64,000 nucleotides of DNA from Gammaproteobacteria bacterium (GCA_024640085.1 JAHEFR010000001.1:124001-188000), one strand, 5' to 3'; shown: positions 1 through 9,869, counted from the stretch's first letter. The notes: a model not told the origin generated them from the sequence alone. Made by a program: numbers and translations.

Positions 1-378
1 GACCAACTCTTCGCCAAGCTCACGCTCGAGGATCAGGAATACAGGCTTTACGAACAGATCTACCGGCATCTCGCCATCGACGCCCCGGTGCCGGACCTGG
101 TGGTGTACCTCCAGGCGCCTGTGGACGTGTTGATCGAACGGGTGCGCCGCCGGGGGCTCGATTACGAGATCAACATCCAGCCGGACTACCTCAGGCGATT
201 GAGCGAAGCCTATCTACAATTCTTCTATCGTTACGAGCGTTCGCCGCTATTGATCGTCAACGCGGAATCCATCGATCCGGTCAACAATCCTGGCGATTTC
301 AAGATGCTCCTGGACCGGATCATGACCGCCGGCCCTGGGAGGGAATTCTTCAATCCAGCCCCCTTCAGCGCGGACTGA
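1..378 (+). CDS. Deoxynucleoside kinase family protein (C-terminal part)
   Basis: The window opens inside this frame, so the N-terminal P-loop is not visible; 125 residues and the TGA stop remain. A VYLQAP segment is followed by an arginine-rich RVRRRG stretch and a helical tail (YLRRLSEAY), as in the lid and C-terminus of deoxyadenosine/deoxyguanosine kinases, which phosphorylate deoxynucleosides with ATP in the cytosol. It sits 67 nt upstream of panB in the same direction, an arrangement seen in other gammaproteobacteria where a dNK-type gene accompanies panB-panC. Substrate preference cannot be read from this fragment. A related thymidylate-kinase-like NMP kinase is the main alternative. 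Confidence 0.8.
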   Translation, partial: DQLFAKLTLEDQEYRLYEQIYRHLAIDAPVPDLVVYLQAPVDVLIERVRRRGLDYEINIQPDYLRRLSEAYLQFFYRYERSPLLIVNAESIDPVNNPGDFKMLLDRIMTAGPGREFFNPAPFSAD

Positions 379-445
379 GGGTGGCGTTGATGTTTGCGGG
401 AGGGTGGTCCATGCTCTTCCGCTTTGCTGTTGCGAGGGCGGAATC

Positions 446-1282
446 ATGAGCCTGTACGGCCATCTGCAGGAGCGCCGGCCCGACGAGAAGCCGGTGACCA
501 TCTCCACCCTTGCCCGAATGCGGGCCGAAAGCGTGCCGATCGCCTGCATCACCGCATACGATGCCAGTTTTGGCAATCTGGTGGACATCGCCGGTGTTGA
601 CGTCGTGCTGGTCGGGGATTCGCTCGGTATGGCGATCCAGGGCCACAGCACCACCGTGCCGGTCAGCATGGATGCCATGGTCTATCACGCCCGCTGTGTC
701 TCACGCGGACTGCAGCGACCCCTCCTCATCGCCGATATGCCCTTCGCCAGTTACGCGCTCCCGGAGATGGCATTCAACAATGCCGCGCGCCTGATGCAGG
801 AAGGCGGCGCGCAGATGGTCAAGCTTGAAGGCGGCATGGTGCAGGTGCGGACCGTCGAATTTCTGAGCACCCGGGATATCCCCGTGTGTGCGCACATCGG
901 CCTGACACCCCAGTCCGTGCACAAGCTGGGAGGATTCAAGGTCCAGGGCCGCGAAACCGGCGCGGCGGAGCGTATGGTCGACGAGGCGAAGGCCCTGGAG
1001 GAAGCGGGGGCAGACATCGTCCTGCTGGAGTGTGTCCCGTCGGACGTAGGCGCCGCCGTCAGGGCCGCCGTGGACGTGCCGGTCATCGGAATCGGGGCCG
1101 GGCCCAAGGTCGACGGCCAGATCCTCGTCCTGTACGACATCATCGGGCTGACGTCAGGGCGTAAACCGCGGTTCGTGCGTGACTACTCCGTGGAGACACA
1201 GAATCCGCTACAGGCCGTCCAGGCCTACGTGGCATCGGTCAAGGACGGCAGCTACCCGGCGCCGGAGCACTGCTTCAGCTGA
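446..1282 (+). CDS. panB: 3-methyl-2-oxobutanoate hydroxymethyltransferase PanB
   Basis: PanB transfers a hydroxymethyl group from 5,10-methylene-THF to 2-oxoisovalerate, giving ketopantoate, the first committed step of pantothenate/CoA synthesis in the cytosol. The 278-residue protein has the usual length. It shows ITAYD (35-39), the metal-binding VGDSLGM (56-62), IADMPF with its second acidic ligand, KLEGG, and the catalytic-Glu segment LLECVP. I chose the ATG at 446 because the family starts just before this point and GAGGGCGGA lies upstream. An in-frame GTG at 404 would add 14 residues with no family match. panC follows after 28 nt. Confidence 0.96.
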   Translation: MSLYGHLQERRPDEKPVTISTLARMRAESVPIACITAYDASFGNLVDIAGVDVVLVGDSLGMAIQGHSTTVPVSMDAMVYHARCVSRGLQRPLLIADMPFASYALPEMAFNNAARLMQEGGAQMVKLEGGMVQVRTVEFLSTRDIPVCAHIGLTPQSVHKLGGFKVQGRETGAAERMVDEAKALEEAGADIVLLECVPSDVGAAVRAAVDVPVIGIGAGPKVDGQILVLYDIIGLTSGRKPRFVRDYSVETQNPLQAVQAYVASVKDGSYPAPEHCFS

Positions 1283-1310
1283 GCCCTCAGGGTCCAGGCA
1301 ATCACCGACC

Positions 1311-2171
1311 ATGGAAGTCTTTGCCACGATCGAGGAGCTGAAGTCGGCCGTCAGGGCCTGGCGGCGGGAGGGCCAGGTCATCGGCTTCGTACCCACCATG
1401 GGCAACCTTCACGACGGACACCTGTCACTGATCAACGTCGCCCGGTCGCGGGCCGACCGGGTGGTAGCCAGCATCTTCGTCAATCCGCTGCAGTTCGGCG
1501 AAGGAGAGGATTTTTCGAGCTACCCGCGGACGGAGGATCGGGACAAGACATTGCTCGAGGAGAACGGTTGCGACGCCTTGTTCATGCCGGCGGTCAGGGA
1601 GTTGTATCCGGAGCGGGGCATGCCGGTCACCATCGTAGAGGTGCCCGAACTGTCAAACATCCTCTGTGGCGCACACCGGCCGGGGCATTTCCGTGGTGTC
1701 GCCACCGTTGTCGCGAAGCTCTTCAACCTGGTGGAGCCGGACCTGGCGGTGTTCGGCGAGAAGGACTATCAGCAGCTGGTGGTCATACGGCGCATGGTCG
1801 AGGACTTGTGTTTCCCGGTGGAGATCGTCGGCGCGCCCACCGGTCGCGAGGACGACGGGCTGGCCATGAGTTCCAGGAACCAGTATCTGACCGAGTCCGA
1901 GCGCAGGACCGCACCGGCCCTGCATCGGGAACTTGCCCGGGCAGCGGGGGCCATCGCAGATGGCGAGCAGGATTTCGGCAAGATCTGTGACCGGTCCCTG
2001 GCGGCCCTCTGGGAAGAGGGGCTGAAACCGGATTATTTCGAGATCAGGCGCGCTTCCGACCTGGCCGTTGCCGGCGAGGAGGACAGGCACCTCGTCGTGC
2101 TTGCCGCTGTCCGGCTTGGGCGGGCCAGATTGATCGACAACGAACGGATCGATCTGATCAACAGGAACTAG
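1311..2171 (+). CDS. panC: Pantoate--beta-alanine ligase PanC
   Basis: PanC makes pantothenate from pantoate, beta-alanine and ATP through a pantoyl-adenylate. The 286-residue protein carries the nucleotidyl-transferase HxGH signature (MGNLHDGHLS, near residue 30), FGEKDYQQL and MSSRN, all in the family order. The ATG at 1311 gives the canonical N-terminus (MEVFATIEEL); the frame is open further upstream, but that part overlaps panB and looks non-coding. It forms an operon with panB. Its last codons overlap the end of the convergent queG gene by 4 nt. Confidence 0.96.
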   Translation: MEVFATIEELKSAVRAWRREGQVIGFVPTMGNLHDGHLSLINVARSRADRVVASIFVNPLQFGEGEDFSSYPRTEDRDKTLLEENGCDALFMPAVRELYPERGMPVTIVEVPELSNILCGAHRPGHFRGVATVVAKLFNLVEPDLAVFGEKDYQQLVVIRRMVEDLCFPVEIVGAPTGREDDGLAMSSRNQYLTESERRTAPALHRELARAAGAIADGEQDFGKICDRSLAALWEEGLKPDYFEIRRASDLAVAGEEDRHLVVLAAVRLGRARLIDNERIDLINRN

Positions 2172-3268
2172 CCGCCTCCGTCCGACCTCCGCGGCCGCGC
2201 TTCCCCGTGACGGGCCAAGGCCCATTCCACGTGTTCGCGTACCACCGCCGACCGATGGTCGAGCCGCGCCTTGAGGGCGCTGACGATGGCCGGGCTGGTG
2301 GTCGCGTTGCCGAGCGCAACCGCCAGGTTCCGCAACCATCGCTCGTGCCCGATGCGGCGGATGGCGCTACCGGCTGTAAGTTCCAGGAACTCATCCTCGC
2401 TCCGGAGGAAGAGATCCACCAGCGCCGGGGCGTCCAGGCCATGGCGGGCGCGGAAGTCGGGTTCCGCGCTTAGTCGGGCGAACTTGTTCCAGGGACAGCA
2501 GAGCTGGCAGTCATCACAGCCGTAGACACGATTGCCCATGGCTGCCCTGAATTCCTCAGGGATGCTTCCCTCGTGCTCGATGGTGAGATAGGAGATGCAA
2601 CGGCGCGCATCCAGTTCCCACGGCGCCACGATCGCCGCCGTGGGGCACACGTCGATACAGGCACGGCAGGTGCCGCAATGCTCGCTGGCGGGCGCGTCTG
2701 CCGGCAGGGGCAGGTCGGTATAGATCTCGCCCAGGAAAAACCAGGAACCGGCGTCCCGGTTGATGAGATTCGTGTGCTTGCCGATCCATCCCAGGCCGGC
2801 ATTGCGGGCCAGCGCCTTCTCCAGAACCGGCGCACTATCGACAAAGGCCCGATAGGAGAACGGCCCCGCTGCCTCGACGATCCGGTCCGCCAGCCGCTGG
2901 AGCCGTCGCCGCATGACCTTGTGGTAATCGCGCCCCAATGCATATCGGGATATGTACGCGACCCGATCCTGTGCCAGCAAAGCCTCCGGGTCGGCAGCCC
3001 CCGGCGGCAAGTAGTCCATCCGCGCCGATATCACGGTTACTGTCCCTGGGAGCAGCTCGGCCGGGCGGCTGCGCCTGCGCCCGTGCCGGCTCATGTAATC
3101 CATGTCGCCGTGTCGGCCCCGGGCCAGCCAGGCTTCGAGTCGCGCCTCGTCGGCACCGAGATCGGTTCCGGCAAACCCGATCTGCTGGAAGCCGAGTTCG
3201 CTCCCCCAGACCCGGATCTGCTTCCCGAGTTCGCGCAACCGGGGTTCGCTGAGTTGTTCGTCGGCCAT
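2168..3268 (-). CDS. queG: Epoxyqueuosine reductase QueG
   Basis: QueG is the cobalamin-dependent iron-sulfur enzyme that reduces epoxyqueuosine to queuosine at the wobble base of tRNA. The 366-residue protein has two [4Fe-4S] motifs in order: CGTCRACIDVCP in the centre and CDDCQLCCPWNK after it. The N-terminal cobalamin-binding part (YARGRDYH-like, here YALGRDYHKV) is present, as is a HEAT-like C-terminal tail that binds tRNA. It is convergent with panC and divergent from nnr, with 47 nt between the two starts. Length and motifs are typical, with no sign of damage. Confidence 0.95.
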   Translation of the reverse strand: MADEQLSEPRLRELGKQIRVWGSELGFQQIGFAGTDLGADEARLEAWLARGRHGDMDYMSRHGRRRSRPAELLPGTVTVISARMDYLPPGAADPEALLAQDRVAYISRYALGRDYHKVMRRRLQRLADRIVEAAGPFSYRAFVDSAPVLEKALARNAGLGWIGKHTNLINRDAGSWFFLGEIYTDLPLPADAPASEHCGTCRACIDVCPTAAIVAPWELDARRCISYLTIEHEGSIPEEFRAAMGNRVYGCDDCQLCCPWNKFARLSAEPDFRARHGLDAPALVDLFLRSEDEFLELTAGSAIRRIGHERWLRNLAVALGNATTSPAIVSALKARLDHRSAVVREHVEWALARHGEARPRRSDGGG

Positions 3269-3302
3269 AGCCTGGATGCCGGTGGAATCCCGTTGCGACC
3301 AG

Positions 3303-3308
3303 TATAAT
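3303..3308 (+). promoter_or_regulatory. Candidate -10 element upstream of nnr
   Basis: A perfect TATAAT lies 8 nt before the nnr ATG in the 47-nt gap shared with queG. No good -35 is visible at 16-18 nt, and a start site here would leave almost no leader, so it could be a chance match or a near-leaderless promoter. Confidence 0.25.
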
Positions 3309-3315
3309 CCCGTAT

Positions 3316-4797
3316 ATGAGCGACCTCCCCGTAAGCCTGTACTCCCCGTCCCAGGTGCGGGAACTGGACCGCCGCGCGATCCAGGACCACGGGGTTCCGG
3401 GTTATACGCTGATGACTCGCGCGGGCGAATTCACCTATCGCGCCATACGCGAGCGATGGGGGAGCCGGCCTCTGGTGGTCGTGTGTGGCGCGGGCAACAA
3501 TGCCGGCGACGGATACGTCATCGCGCGTCTTGCTCTGGAAGCCGGCTGCCCCGCCCGGGTGGTCTATCTGGTCGAGCCAGATAACCTGAAGGGAGACGCC
3601 GCCCGGGCCGTTGCTGATTACGCCGAAGCCGGTGGCCAGTGGGAGGCATTCAACGGCAAGCTCTCGGGCGGCGAGGTTGCGACTGTCGATGCGCTGCTGG
3701 GCACAGGCCTGGATCGGCCGGTCAGCGGCCGCTTTGCCGACGCTGTTGCGGCCATCAATGCAGGTAGCGGGCCCGTCCTCGCGGTCGACGTGCCGAGTGG
3801 ACTGAACGCCGACACCGGGGCTGTCATGGGCACCGCGGTGCGGGCCGACGTCACCGCCACGTTCGTCGGTATGAAGTGCGGGCTGTTGACGGGGAAAGGG
3901 CCGGAGTTCTGTGGCGCCGTGCTCTACGATTCCCTCGGTGTCCCGCCAGAGGTCTTCGACGGCATGGAAGCCAAAGCGACCCGGTTGACCGCGAATGACG
4001 CGATTCGTGCCTTGGCGCCTCGACCTCGCGACGCCCACAAGGGCATCTCCGGCCACGTGTTGATCGTCGGCGGTGGCCCCGGGATGCCGGGTGCCGCCAG
4101 GCTGGCCGGCGACGCTGCCCTCCGGTCCGGAGCGGGCCTGGTCAGTGTCGCGACCCGGCCCGAGCATGTGGCGGCAGTTGCTGCGGGACGACCGGAACTG
4201 ATGTGCCGGGGCGTGGACGACGGTCCGGCCCTGGCGCCGCTGCTGGAACGGGCCACCGTGGTAGCAGTGGGTCCTGGCCTCGGCCAGACTCCGTGGGCGA
4301 AAGACCTGCTGAAGACCGTTCTGGCGTCGGCGTTGCCGGTGGTACTGGATGCTGACGCTCTCAATCTACTCGCCGGGTCGCCCACGGACCGCGGCAACTG
4401 GATCCTGACGCCGCATCCCGGCGAGGCCGCGCGTTTGCTCGGTCAGGACACGGCGTCGATCCAGGAAAACCGCTTCGGCGCAGTGAAGGAACTGGCCGCC
4501 AGGTACGCCGCCGTGGCCGTACTCAAGGGCGCCGGATCGCTGGTCTGTGATACGTACGGACACATCAGCCTGTGCGACGCGGGTAATCCGGGGATGGCCG
4601 TGGCGGGCATGGGGGACGTACTCACGGGCGTCATCGCCGGCCTGCTGGCTCAGACCCACGATCCCGAGACATCTGCGCGGGTGGGCGTGCTCTTGCACGC
4701 CATGGCGGGCGACGACGCCAGCCGCATCGGTGAGCGCGGCATGATGGCGAGCGACCTGTTGCCCTGGATCCGCCGACACGCCAATCCCCGGTCGTGA
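3316..4797 (+). CDS. nnr: Bifunctional NAD(P)H-hydrate epimerase / ADP-dependent dehydratase
   Basis: This fused YjeF protein repairs hydrated NAD(P)H. The N-terminal half epimerises R- and S-NAD(P)HX, and the C-terminal half dehydrates S-NAD(P)HX with ADP. In the 493 residues, the epimerase part shows GAGNNAGDGYVIAR near residue 58. The ribokinase-like dehydratase part shows HKGISGHVLIVGG, LDADALNLL, LTPHPGEAARL, VLKGAGSLV and the GMGDVLTGVIAG loop. The fused layout and length are the usual bacterial ones. The stop overlaps the start of tsaE (GTGA, 4 nt), indicating translational coupling. Confidence 0.95.
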   Translation: MSDLPVSLYSPSQVRELDRRAIQDHGVPGYTLMTRAGEFTYRAIRERWGSRPLVVVCGAGNNAGDGYVIARLALEAGCPARVVYLVEPDNLKGDAARAVADYAEAGGQWEAFNGKLSGGEVATVDALLGTGLDRPVSGRFADAVAAINAGSGPVLAVDVPSGLNADTGAVMGTAVRADVTATFVGMKCGLLTGKGPEFCGAVLYDSLGVPPEVFDGMEAKATRLTANDAIRALAPRPRDAHKGISGHVLIVGGGPGMPGAARLAGDAALRSGAGLVSVATRPEHVAAVAAGRPELMCRGVDDGPALAPLLERATVVAVGPGLGQTPWAKDLLKTVLASALPVVLDADALNLLAGSPTDRGNWILTPHPGEAARLLGQDTASIQENRFGAVKELAARYAAVAVLKGAGSLVCDTYGHISLCDAGNPGMAVAGMGDVLTGVIAGLLAQTHDPETSARVGVLLHAMAGDDASRIGERGMMASDLLPWIRRHANPRS

Positions 4798-5294
4798 ACG
4801 TGGAACTTCCGGAGTCCGCGGCCACCGAGCGCCTCGGCGGTCTGATCTCCAGGGCGGCGATGCGGGTCCCGGGCGGCTGGCTGATCACACTGGAAGGCGG
4901 GCTTGGGGCCGGCAAGACGACCCTGGCACGCGGATTTCTCAGGGCCCTGGGGTATGCCGGCCGGGTGCCGAGTCCTACCTACACCCTGATCGAGCCTTAC
5001 GAGGTCGCCGGGAGGCGTGTGCTCCATATCGACCTGTACCGGCTGTCGGACCCTGGGGAACTGGAGTTCCTGGGATTCCGCGATGCCCTCGCCGACGAGG
5101 CGACGGCGCTGATCGAATGGCCGGAGAGAGCCGCCGGCGCGCTGCCTGACCCGGATCTGCAAGTCCGTCTTGAGATCGCGGGCACGGGCCGGAGGGCCAG
5201 CGTCGAGGCCGGGAGTCCGCGCGGCAGCATACTCATCGAAAACCTTTCTCTCGATAACTCCGACGGCGATCGGCTAAACGTTCAAAGGCCCTAG
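4794..5294 (+). CDS. tsaE: tRNA threonylcarbamoyladenosine biosynthesis ATPase TsaE
   Basis: TsaE is the small ATPase that works with TsaB, TsaC and TsaD to make t6A37 on ANN-decoding tRNAs. The 166-residue protein has the Walker A GGLGAGKTTLARGF, the family segment PSPTYTLIEPY, HIDLYRL and IEWPERA. It starts at a GTG that overlaps the nnr stop by 4 nt. The pair nnr-tsaE followed by amiC and mutL is a conserved gammaproteobacterial order. Confidence 0.94.
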   Translation: MNVELPESAATERLGGLISRAAMRVPGGWLITLEGGLGAGKTTLARGFLRALGYAGRVPSPTYTLIEPYEVAGRRVLHIDLYRLSDPGELEFLGFRDALADEATALIEWPERAAGALPDPDLQVRLEIAGTGRRASVEAGSPRGSILIENLSLDNSDGDRLNVQRP

Positions 5295-5299
5295 AGACC

Positions 5300-5328
5300 T
5301 TGACAGGAACCGATCGTATCTCACTATT
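5300..5328 (+). promoter_or_regulatory. Candidate sigma70 promoter for amiC
   Basis: A perfect -35 TTGACA at 5300-5305 is followed after 17 nt by ACTATT (5323-5328), within the AT-richer run CACTATTTT. The site lies between tsaE and amiC, about 75 nt before the preferred amiC start. The -10 match is poor, so the call rests mainly on the -35 and the position. Confidence 0.4.
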
Positions 5329-5402
5329 TTCACGGGGAATATTGCAAGTCGATCGATAGTTTGGTTAAAGTGTCGGCGAGATATCGTCACGAACTGTCAG
5401 AA

Positions 5403-6734
5403 ATGCCTGGAAAAATGTTCAGGTTGGTGATTCTGGCGGTCGCCTTGCTGCCGGTTGGGGCAATCGCGGGGGCGGCGGCGGAAATCGAGGGGGTGCGGCT
5501 TGACGGCAACGTCGCAAACACCCGCCTCGTGGTCGAATTGACAACGCCTGTCAGCCACACCCTGTTCGCGCTGGAGAATCCACCGCGCATCGTTCTGGAT
5601 CTCCATCAAGCCCACGTCAGAGGTGATCGCCTGCAGGGTGTTACCGGGCACGGACCGGTGACCCGCGTGCGTTCGGCCAACCGGGATAACGGTGACGTCC
5701 GTATCGTCCTGGATCTGTCCTCCCCCACGAGGGCTCGCAGCTTCCTCGTCCCGCCCGACGGTCATCTCGGCCACCGGCTCGTGGTGGACCTCCCCGTCGG
5801 ACAGGCTAAGGGGGCGGGGGCACCTGCCAAGACGGTGGCGCCCGAGGGTCGGGATCTGGTGGTCGCCATCGACGCCGGGCACGGGGGCAAGGACCCCGGC
5901 GCCATGGGGCGTGGCGGAACCCGGGAGAAGGACGTGGTCCTGCAGATCGCGAAACGGTTGGCCGCGAGGATCGACGCCGAACCCGGGATGCGCGCTTACC
6001 TGACCCGGGACGGCGATTATTTCCTCGCGCTGAGACAGAGAATGGATCGGGCGCGGGCCCGCCGCGCCGACCTGTTCGTATCGATCCACGCGGATGCATT
6101 CAAGAACAGGAAAGCCCGGGGGTCGTCCGTCTACGTCCTTTCCACCAAGGGAGCTACCGATGAGGCGGCTCGCTGGCTGGCCGAGAAAGAGAACTCAGCC
6201 GATCTGGTCGGCGGCGTCACCCTGGACGACAAGGACCAGATGCTCGCCTCGGTATTGCTCGACCTGTCCCAATCGGCGGCCATCGACGCCAGCGCCCAGG
6301 TGGCCGACAGGGTGATCGGCTCACTCGCTACTGCGGGCCCGGTCCACCGAAAGGATGTCCAGCGTGCCGGGTTCCTGGTGCTCAAGTCGCCGGATATCCC
6401 GTCCATCCTGGTTGAGACGGCCTTCATATCGAATCCGTCCGAGGAGAAACTCCTGAAAAGCGGCAGGCATCAGGACCTGTTGGCCTCAGCCATCATGCAG
6501 GGTATCCGTGGCTATTTCCGCGACAATGCGCCTCCGGGCAGCCTGATTGCCATGCGTCAGAGTGTGCAGGCCGTCGACCCTGTCCAGCACGTAATCGCCC
6601 GGGGAGAGACCTTGTCGGGCATCGCGAGCCGATATCGCGTCGACCTCAACGATCTCAGGCAGCACAACGGCATCAAGGGAGACCGGATCCGGATCGGCCA
6701 GGTCCTGAGCATCCCTCGCGCCTCGGGGTCCTGA
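5403..6734 (+). CDS. amiC: N-acetylmuramoyl-L-alanine amidase (AmiC/AmiB type) with AMIN and LysM
   Basis: This periplasmic zinc amidase cleaves the amide between MurNAc and the stem peptide during septum splitting. Domains run in order: signal peptide (hydrophobic stretch [19 protein letters not shown]), AMIN domain, Amidase_3, and a C-terminal LysM ([16 protein letters not shown]). Catalytic/zinc residues are seen in [18 protein letters not shown] and ETAFISNP. The frame is open from a TTG at 5361, but the ATG at 5403 gives a normal signal peptide; ATG 5415 is also possible. It sits just upstream of mutL, as E. coli amiB does. Whether it is functionally AmiB or AmiC cannot be told. Confidence 0.92.
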   Translation: MPGKMFRLVILAVALLPVGAIAGAAAEIEGVRLDGNVANTRLVVELTTPVSHTLFALENPPRIVLDLHQAHVRGDRLQGVTGHGPVTRVRSANRDNGDVRIVLDLSSPTRARSFLVPPDGHLGHRLVVDLPVGQAKGAGAPAKTVAPEGRDLVVAIDAGHGGKDPGAMGRGGTREKDVVLQIAKRLAARIDAEPGMRAYLTRDGDYFLALRQRMDRARARRADLFVSIHADAFKNRKARGSSVYVLSTKGATDEAARWLAEKENSADLVGGVTLDDKDQMLASVLLDLSQSAAIDASAQVADRVIGSLATAGPVHRKDVQRAGFLVLKSPDIPSILVETAFISNPSEEKLLKSGRHQDLLASAIMQGIRGYFRDNAPPGSLIAMRQSVQAVDPVQHVIARGETLSGIASRYRVDLNDLRQHNGIKGDRIRIGQVLSIPRASGS

Positions 6735-6789
6735 GGCTCCGCCGGACTCGGCGGAATCACTCCGATTCCGGTATCCTGCGGATCGCATC

Positions 6790-8544
6790 ATGTCGATCCG
6801 CAAACTACCCGCCCAGCTCGTCAACCAGATCGCCGCAGGCGAGGTGGTCGAGCGGCCCGCGTCCGTACTCAAGGAGCTGTTGGAGAACAGCCTCGATGCC
6901 GGTGCCAGGAAGATCGAGATCGAAGTTGATGCGGGCGGACTGAAACTGTGCCGGGTCCGCGACGACGGCAGCGGCATCCCCAAGGACGAACTCGAAATCG
7001 CCCTGGACCGTCACGCCACCAGCAAGATCTCGTCGCTCGAGGATCTGGATCGGGTCGCCACCCTGGGGTTCCGCGGCGAGGCCTTGCCCAGCATCGCGTC
7101 CGTATCGCGGCTGGCCCTCACTTCCCGAGTGGAAGGCGTGGACTCGGGCTGGCGGGTCCGGGTCGAGGGCGGCCGCCCGGAAGCGGGCCAGCCTGCGCCC
7201 CATGCCCGGGGGACTACCGTCGAGGTCCGTGACCTGTTCTACAACACGCCCGCGCGACGCAAGTTCATGAAGACCGAAAGGACCGAGTTCGGACATCTGG
7301 ACAAGGTGGCCCGTCGAATCGCCCTGAGCCGATTCGATGTCGCTTTCCGGCTTGTCCACAACCAGCGGGCGGTAATGGACCTGCGGGCGGCCGCCGACCA
7401 GTCGGCCATGGATCGGCGTGTCAGGGAGGTCTGTGGCGGCGAGTTCGTCGATCAGTCGCTCTTCGTCGATCACCAGGCGTCCGGGATGAGGCTGTGGGGA
7501 TGGCTGGGCTTGCCGACATTCTCTCGCTCTCAGGCCGATCTGCAGTACTTCTACCTGAACGGTCGGATGGTCCGGGACAAGGTCGTCAGCCATGCCATCC
7601 GGTCCGCGTACGCCGATGTCCTCTACCACGGACGCCAGCCAGCCTACGTCTTGTACCTGGAGATGGACCCGGGTGGCGTGGACGTGAATGCCCATCCGAC
7701 CAAGCACGAGGTCAGGTTCAGGGATTCCCGTGCGGTACACGGCTTCCTGTCCAGCACCGTCGACCGGGCGATCGCCGAGACGCGGCCGCGCGAGGGCGGG
7801 GCGGGCTCTGCACGTCTCGCCGCGCCGCTGCCGACGGCCCCGGAAGCCCAGCAATCGATGGGTTTTCACGTGGCGGAACGTGGAGCCCTGGCCGCCTTTG
7901 CGGAGTTTGCCCGTCCTGCGCCAGGCGTGCCGGACGCGGTGCCGGACCCTGATGCCGGCGACTGGCCCCTGGGGACCGCCCTGTCCCAGCTCCACGGTGT
8001 CTACATCCTGGCTCAGAACCGCCAGGGACTGGTGCTGGTGGACATGCACGCGGCCCATGAGCGGATCGTCTACGAGCGTTTGAAGCAGGCCATGGGGGAG
8101 GGCGCCGTCCGCGCGCAGCCCCTGCTCGTGCCGGTGACGCTGCGGACCAGTCGGGCCGAGGCCGACCTGGCCGAGGCCCACGAGAGGGATCTCGGCCGGC
8201 TTGGCTTCGAGATCCGACGCACCGGACCGGAATCGTTATCCATCCGCAAGGCGCCGGCGATACTGGCCGACGCGGATGTGGAGACCCTGGTGCGTGACGT
8301 CCTGTCCGACTTCGCCAGCCACGGCCAGACGCGGAGAGTGGAAGAGACAGTCAATGGATTGCTGTCGACCATGGCTTGCCACGGTTCCGTGCGGGCAAAT
8401 CGCAGACTCACGATCCCGGAGATGAATGCTCTCTTGCGAGACATGGAACAAACGGAGCGCAGTGATCAGTGCAACCACGGGCGGCCGACCTGGACCCAGT
8501 TGAGATTGGACGAACTCGACCGACTGTTCCTGCGGGGCCGATGA
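6790..8544 (+). CDS. mutL: DNA mismatch repair protein MutL
   Basis: MutL links mismatch recognition by MutS to strand incision. The 584-residue protein has the GHKL ATPase motifs NSLDAGA, DDGSGI and [13 protein letters not shown] at the N-terminus. The C-terminal domain contains [19 protein letters not shown] and CNHGRPT. These resemble the DQHA(x)2E(x)4E, AC(H/R)xxxR and C(P/N)HGRP motifs of nicking MutL proteins, which E. coli MutL lacks. A MutH-independent endonuclease MutL is therefore likely. miaA starts 3 nt after the stop. Confidence 0.96.
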   Translation: MSIRKLPAQLVNQIAAGEVVERPASVLKELLENSLDAGARKIEIEVDAGGLKLCRVRDDGSGIPKDELEIALDRHATSKISSLEDLDRVATLGFRGEALPSIASVSRLALTSRVEGVDSGWRVRVEGGRPEAGQPAPHARGTTVEVRDLFYNTPARRKFMKTERTEFGHLDKVARRIALSRFDVAFRLVHNQRAVMDLRAAADQSAMDRRVREVCGGEFVDQSLFVDHQASGMRLWGWLGLPTFSRSQADLQYFYLNGRMVRDKVVSHAIRSAYADVLYHGRQPAYVLYLEMDPGGVDVNAHPTKHEVRFRDSRAVHGFLSSTVDRAIAETRPREGGAGSARLAAPLPTAPEAQQSMGFHVAERGALAAFAEFARPAPGVPDAVPDPDAGDWPLGTALSQLHGVYILAQNRQGLVLVDMHAAHERIVYERLKQAMGEGAVRAQPLLVPVTLRTSRAEADLAEAHERDLGRLGFEIRRTGPESLSIRKAPAILADADVETLVRDVLSDFASHGQTRRVEETVNGLLSTMACHGSVRANRRLTIPEMNALLRDMEQTERSDQCNHGRPTWTQLRLDELDRLFLRGR

Positions 8545-8547
8545 AGC

Positions 8548-9489
8548 ATGGCTGACCATGCGCCGGCGGTGGTGCTCCTGATGGGACCCACGGCATCCGG
8601 CAAGACCGATCTCGCCGTCCGGCTGCGCGACAGGCTGCCTGTCGATATCGTCAGCGTCGACTCGGCGATGGTCTATCGAGGCATGGACATCGGCACCGCC
8701 AAACCGGGGCCGGAAATTCTCGCGGCGCATCCCCACGCCCTGGTGAACATATGCGATCCGGCCGAGAGCTACTCGGCCGGCCGATTCCTCCGGGATGCCC
8801 GCCGCGAGATCGAACGCATCGTCGCGGCGGGGCGTGTGCCGTTGCTGGTCGGAGGAACCATGCTCTACTTCCGCACCCTCCAGCGGGGGATGGCGAACCT
8901 GCCGGAGGCCGCCCCGAAGATCCGGGCCGCGATCGACGCCCGGGCCCGGGAGGAGGGCTGGCCAGCGCTTCACCGGGAACTGGCCGAGGTCGACCCGGAG
9001 GCGGCGGCCCGGATCGAGCCCGCGGACGCCCAGCGAATCCAGCGCGCGTTGGAGGTATTCCAGATCAGTGGCCAGCCCCTGAGCCGTCTCCAGGCGAGGG
9101 ATACAGAAGAAGTCGTCCCGTGGCGCTTCCTCAAGATCGGTCTGTGGCCGGAAGACAGGCGCGCAATGAGGGAGCGGATTGGCCGCCGGTTTCGCGACAT
9201 GATGGATTCGGGTTTCGCGGAGGAGGTCAGAGCGCTGCGAAATCGGCCCGATCTGGGCCCCGGGGTGCCGTCCATGAGGGCTGTTGGCTATCGCCAGGTC
9301 TGGGCGTGGCTGGACGGTGAGAACAGCCGGGAGGAGGCGGTGGATCTCGCCATCACTGCCACCGCGAAACTGGCGAAAAGGCAGCTTACATGGATGCGTG
9401 CCGAGGCGAATCTGCGTCGATTCCCGGTCCCGGCCGGTAACCTGGAGGACGACGTGCTCGAGTACGTGAAGGCCCGTGACCTGACCTAA
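8548..9489 (+). CDS. miaA: tRNA dimethylallyltransferase MiaA
   Basis: MiaA prenylates A37 of tRNAs that read UNN codons, using dimethylallyl diphosphate. The 313 residues include the P-loop MGPTASGKTDLA at the N-terminus, then DSAMVYRGMDIGTAKP and the tRNA-contact segment VGGTMLYFRTL. Length is normal. It is nearly joined to mutL and is followed after 106 nt by hfq, as in E. coli and Pseudomonas. Confidence 0.96.
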   Translation: MADHAPAVVLLMGPTASGKTDLAVRLRDRLPVDIVSVDSAMVYRGMDIGTAKPGPEILAAHPHALVNICDPAESYSAGRFLRDARREIERIVAAGRVPLLVGGTMLYFRTLQRGMANLPEAAPKIRAAIDARAREEGWPALHRELAEVDPEAAARIEPADAQRIQRALEVFQISGQPLSRLQARDTEEVVPWRFLKIGLWPEDRRAMRERIGRRFRDMMDSGFAEEVRALRNRPDLGPGVPSMRAVGYRQVWAWLDGENSREEAVDLAITATAKLAKRQLTWMRAEANLRRFPVPAGNLEDDVLEYVKARDLT

Positions 9490-9498
9490 CCCCGGCTA

Positions 9499-9507
9499 TG
9501 CTAGAAT
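9499..9507 (+). promoter_or_regulatory. Candidate extended -10 promoter for hfq
   Basis: TGCTAGAAT (TG-n-TAGAAT) lies just after the miaA stop and about 90 nt before hfq. No convincing -35 is seen, which fits an extended -10 promoter. The same nonamer occurs upstream of rnr at 54328. Confidence 0.4.
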
Positions 9508-9595
9508 CGCTTTGGTGACAAAGCCCCCGGAGCCCGCTTCGGGTCGGCGGCGCATATTCTAAAAATACTAATCGCCTATCCGAAAGGAGACCCAG

Positions 9596-9847
9596 ATGGC
9601 CAGAGGGCAATCGCTCCAGGACCCTTTCCTCAACATTCTGCGCAAGGAAAAGGTGCCGGTGTCTATCTATCTGGTTAACGGAATCAAGCTTCAGGGCCAA
9701 ATCGAATCGTTTGATCAGTTCGTGGTGCTCCTGAAGAACAGCGTGAGCCAGATGGTCTACAAGCACGCCATCTCTACCGTCGTCCCCGCGCGCAACGTCA
9801 GGATCCCGCTGCAAGACGGTTCCGAGGCGGACGAAGACGAAAGTTGA
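9596..9847 (+). CDS. hfq: RNA chaperone Hfq
   Basis: Hfq is the hexameric Sm-like protein that pairs small RNAs with mRNAs. The 83-residue protein shows the N-terminal QSLQDPFLN, the Sm1 core ([19 protein letters not shown]) and the Sm2 YKHAIS motif that forms the uridine pocket. The C-terminus is short and acidic (EADEDES), unlike the longer enteric tail. A strong AAAGGAGA precedes the ATG. hflX follows after 22 nt. Confidence 0.98.
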   Translation: MARGQSLQDPFLNILRKEKVPVSIYLVNGIKLQGQIESFDQFVVLLKNSVSQMVYKHAISTVVPARNVRIPLQDGSEADEDES

Positions 9848-9869
9848 CCGGGCCAACCCGGGAGGATAC

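Noticed and set aside
6805-8181. 458-codon open frame antisense to mutL
   Set aside because: It lies wholly inside mutL, and its protein is Arg/Gly/Pro-rich with no domain; high-GC genes often have such shadow frames.
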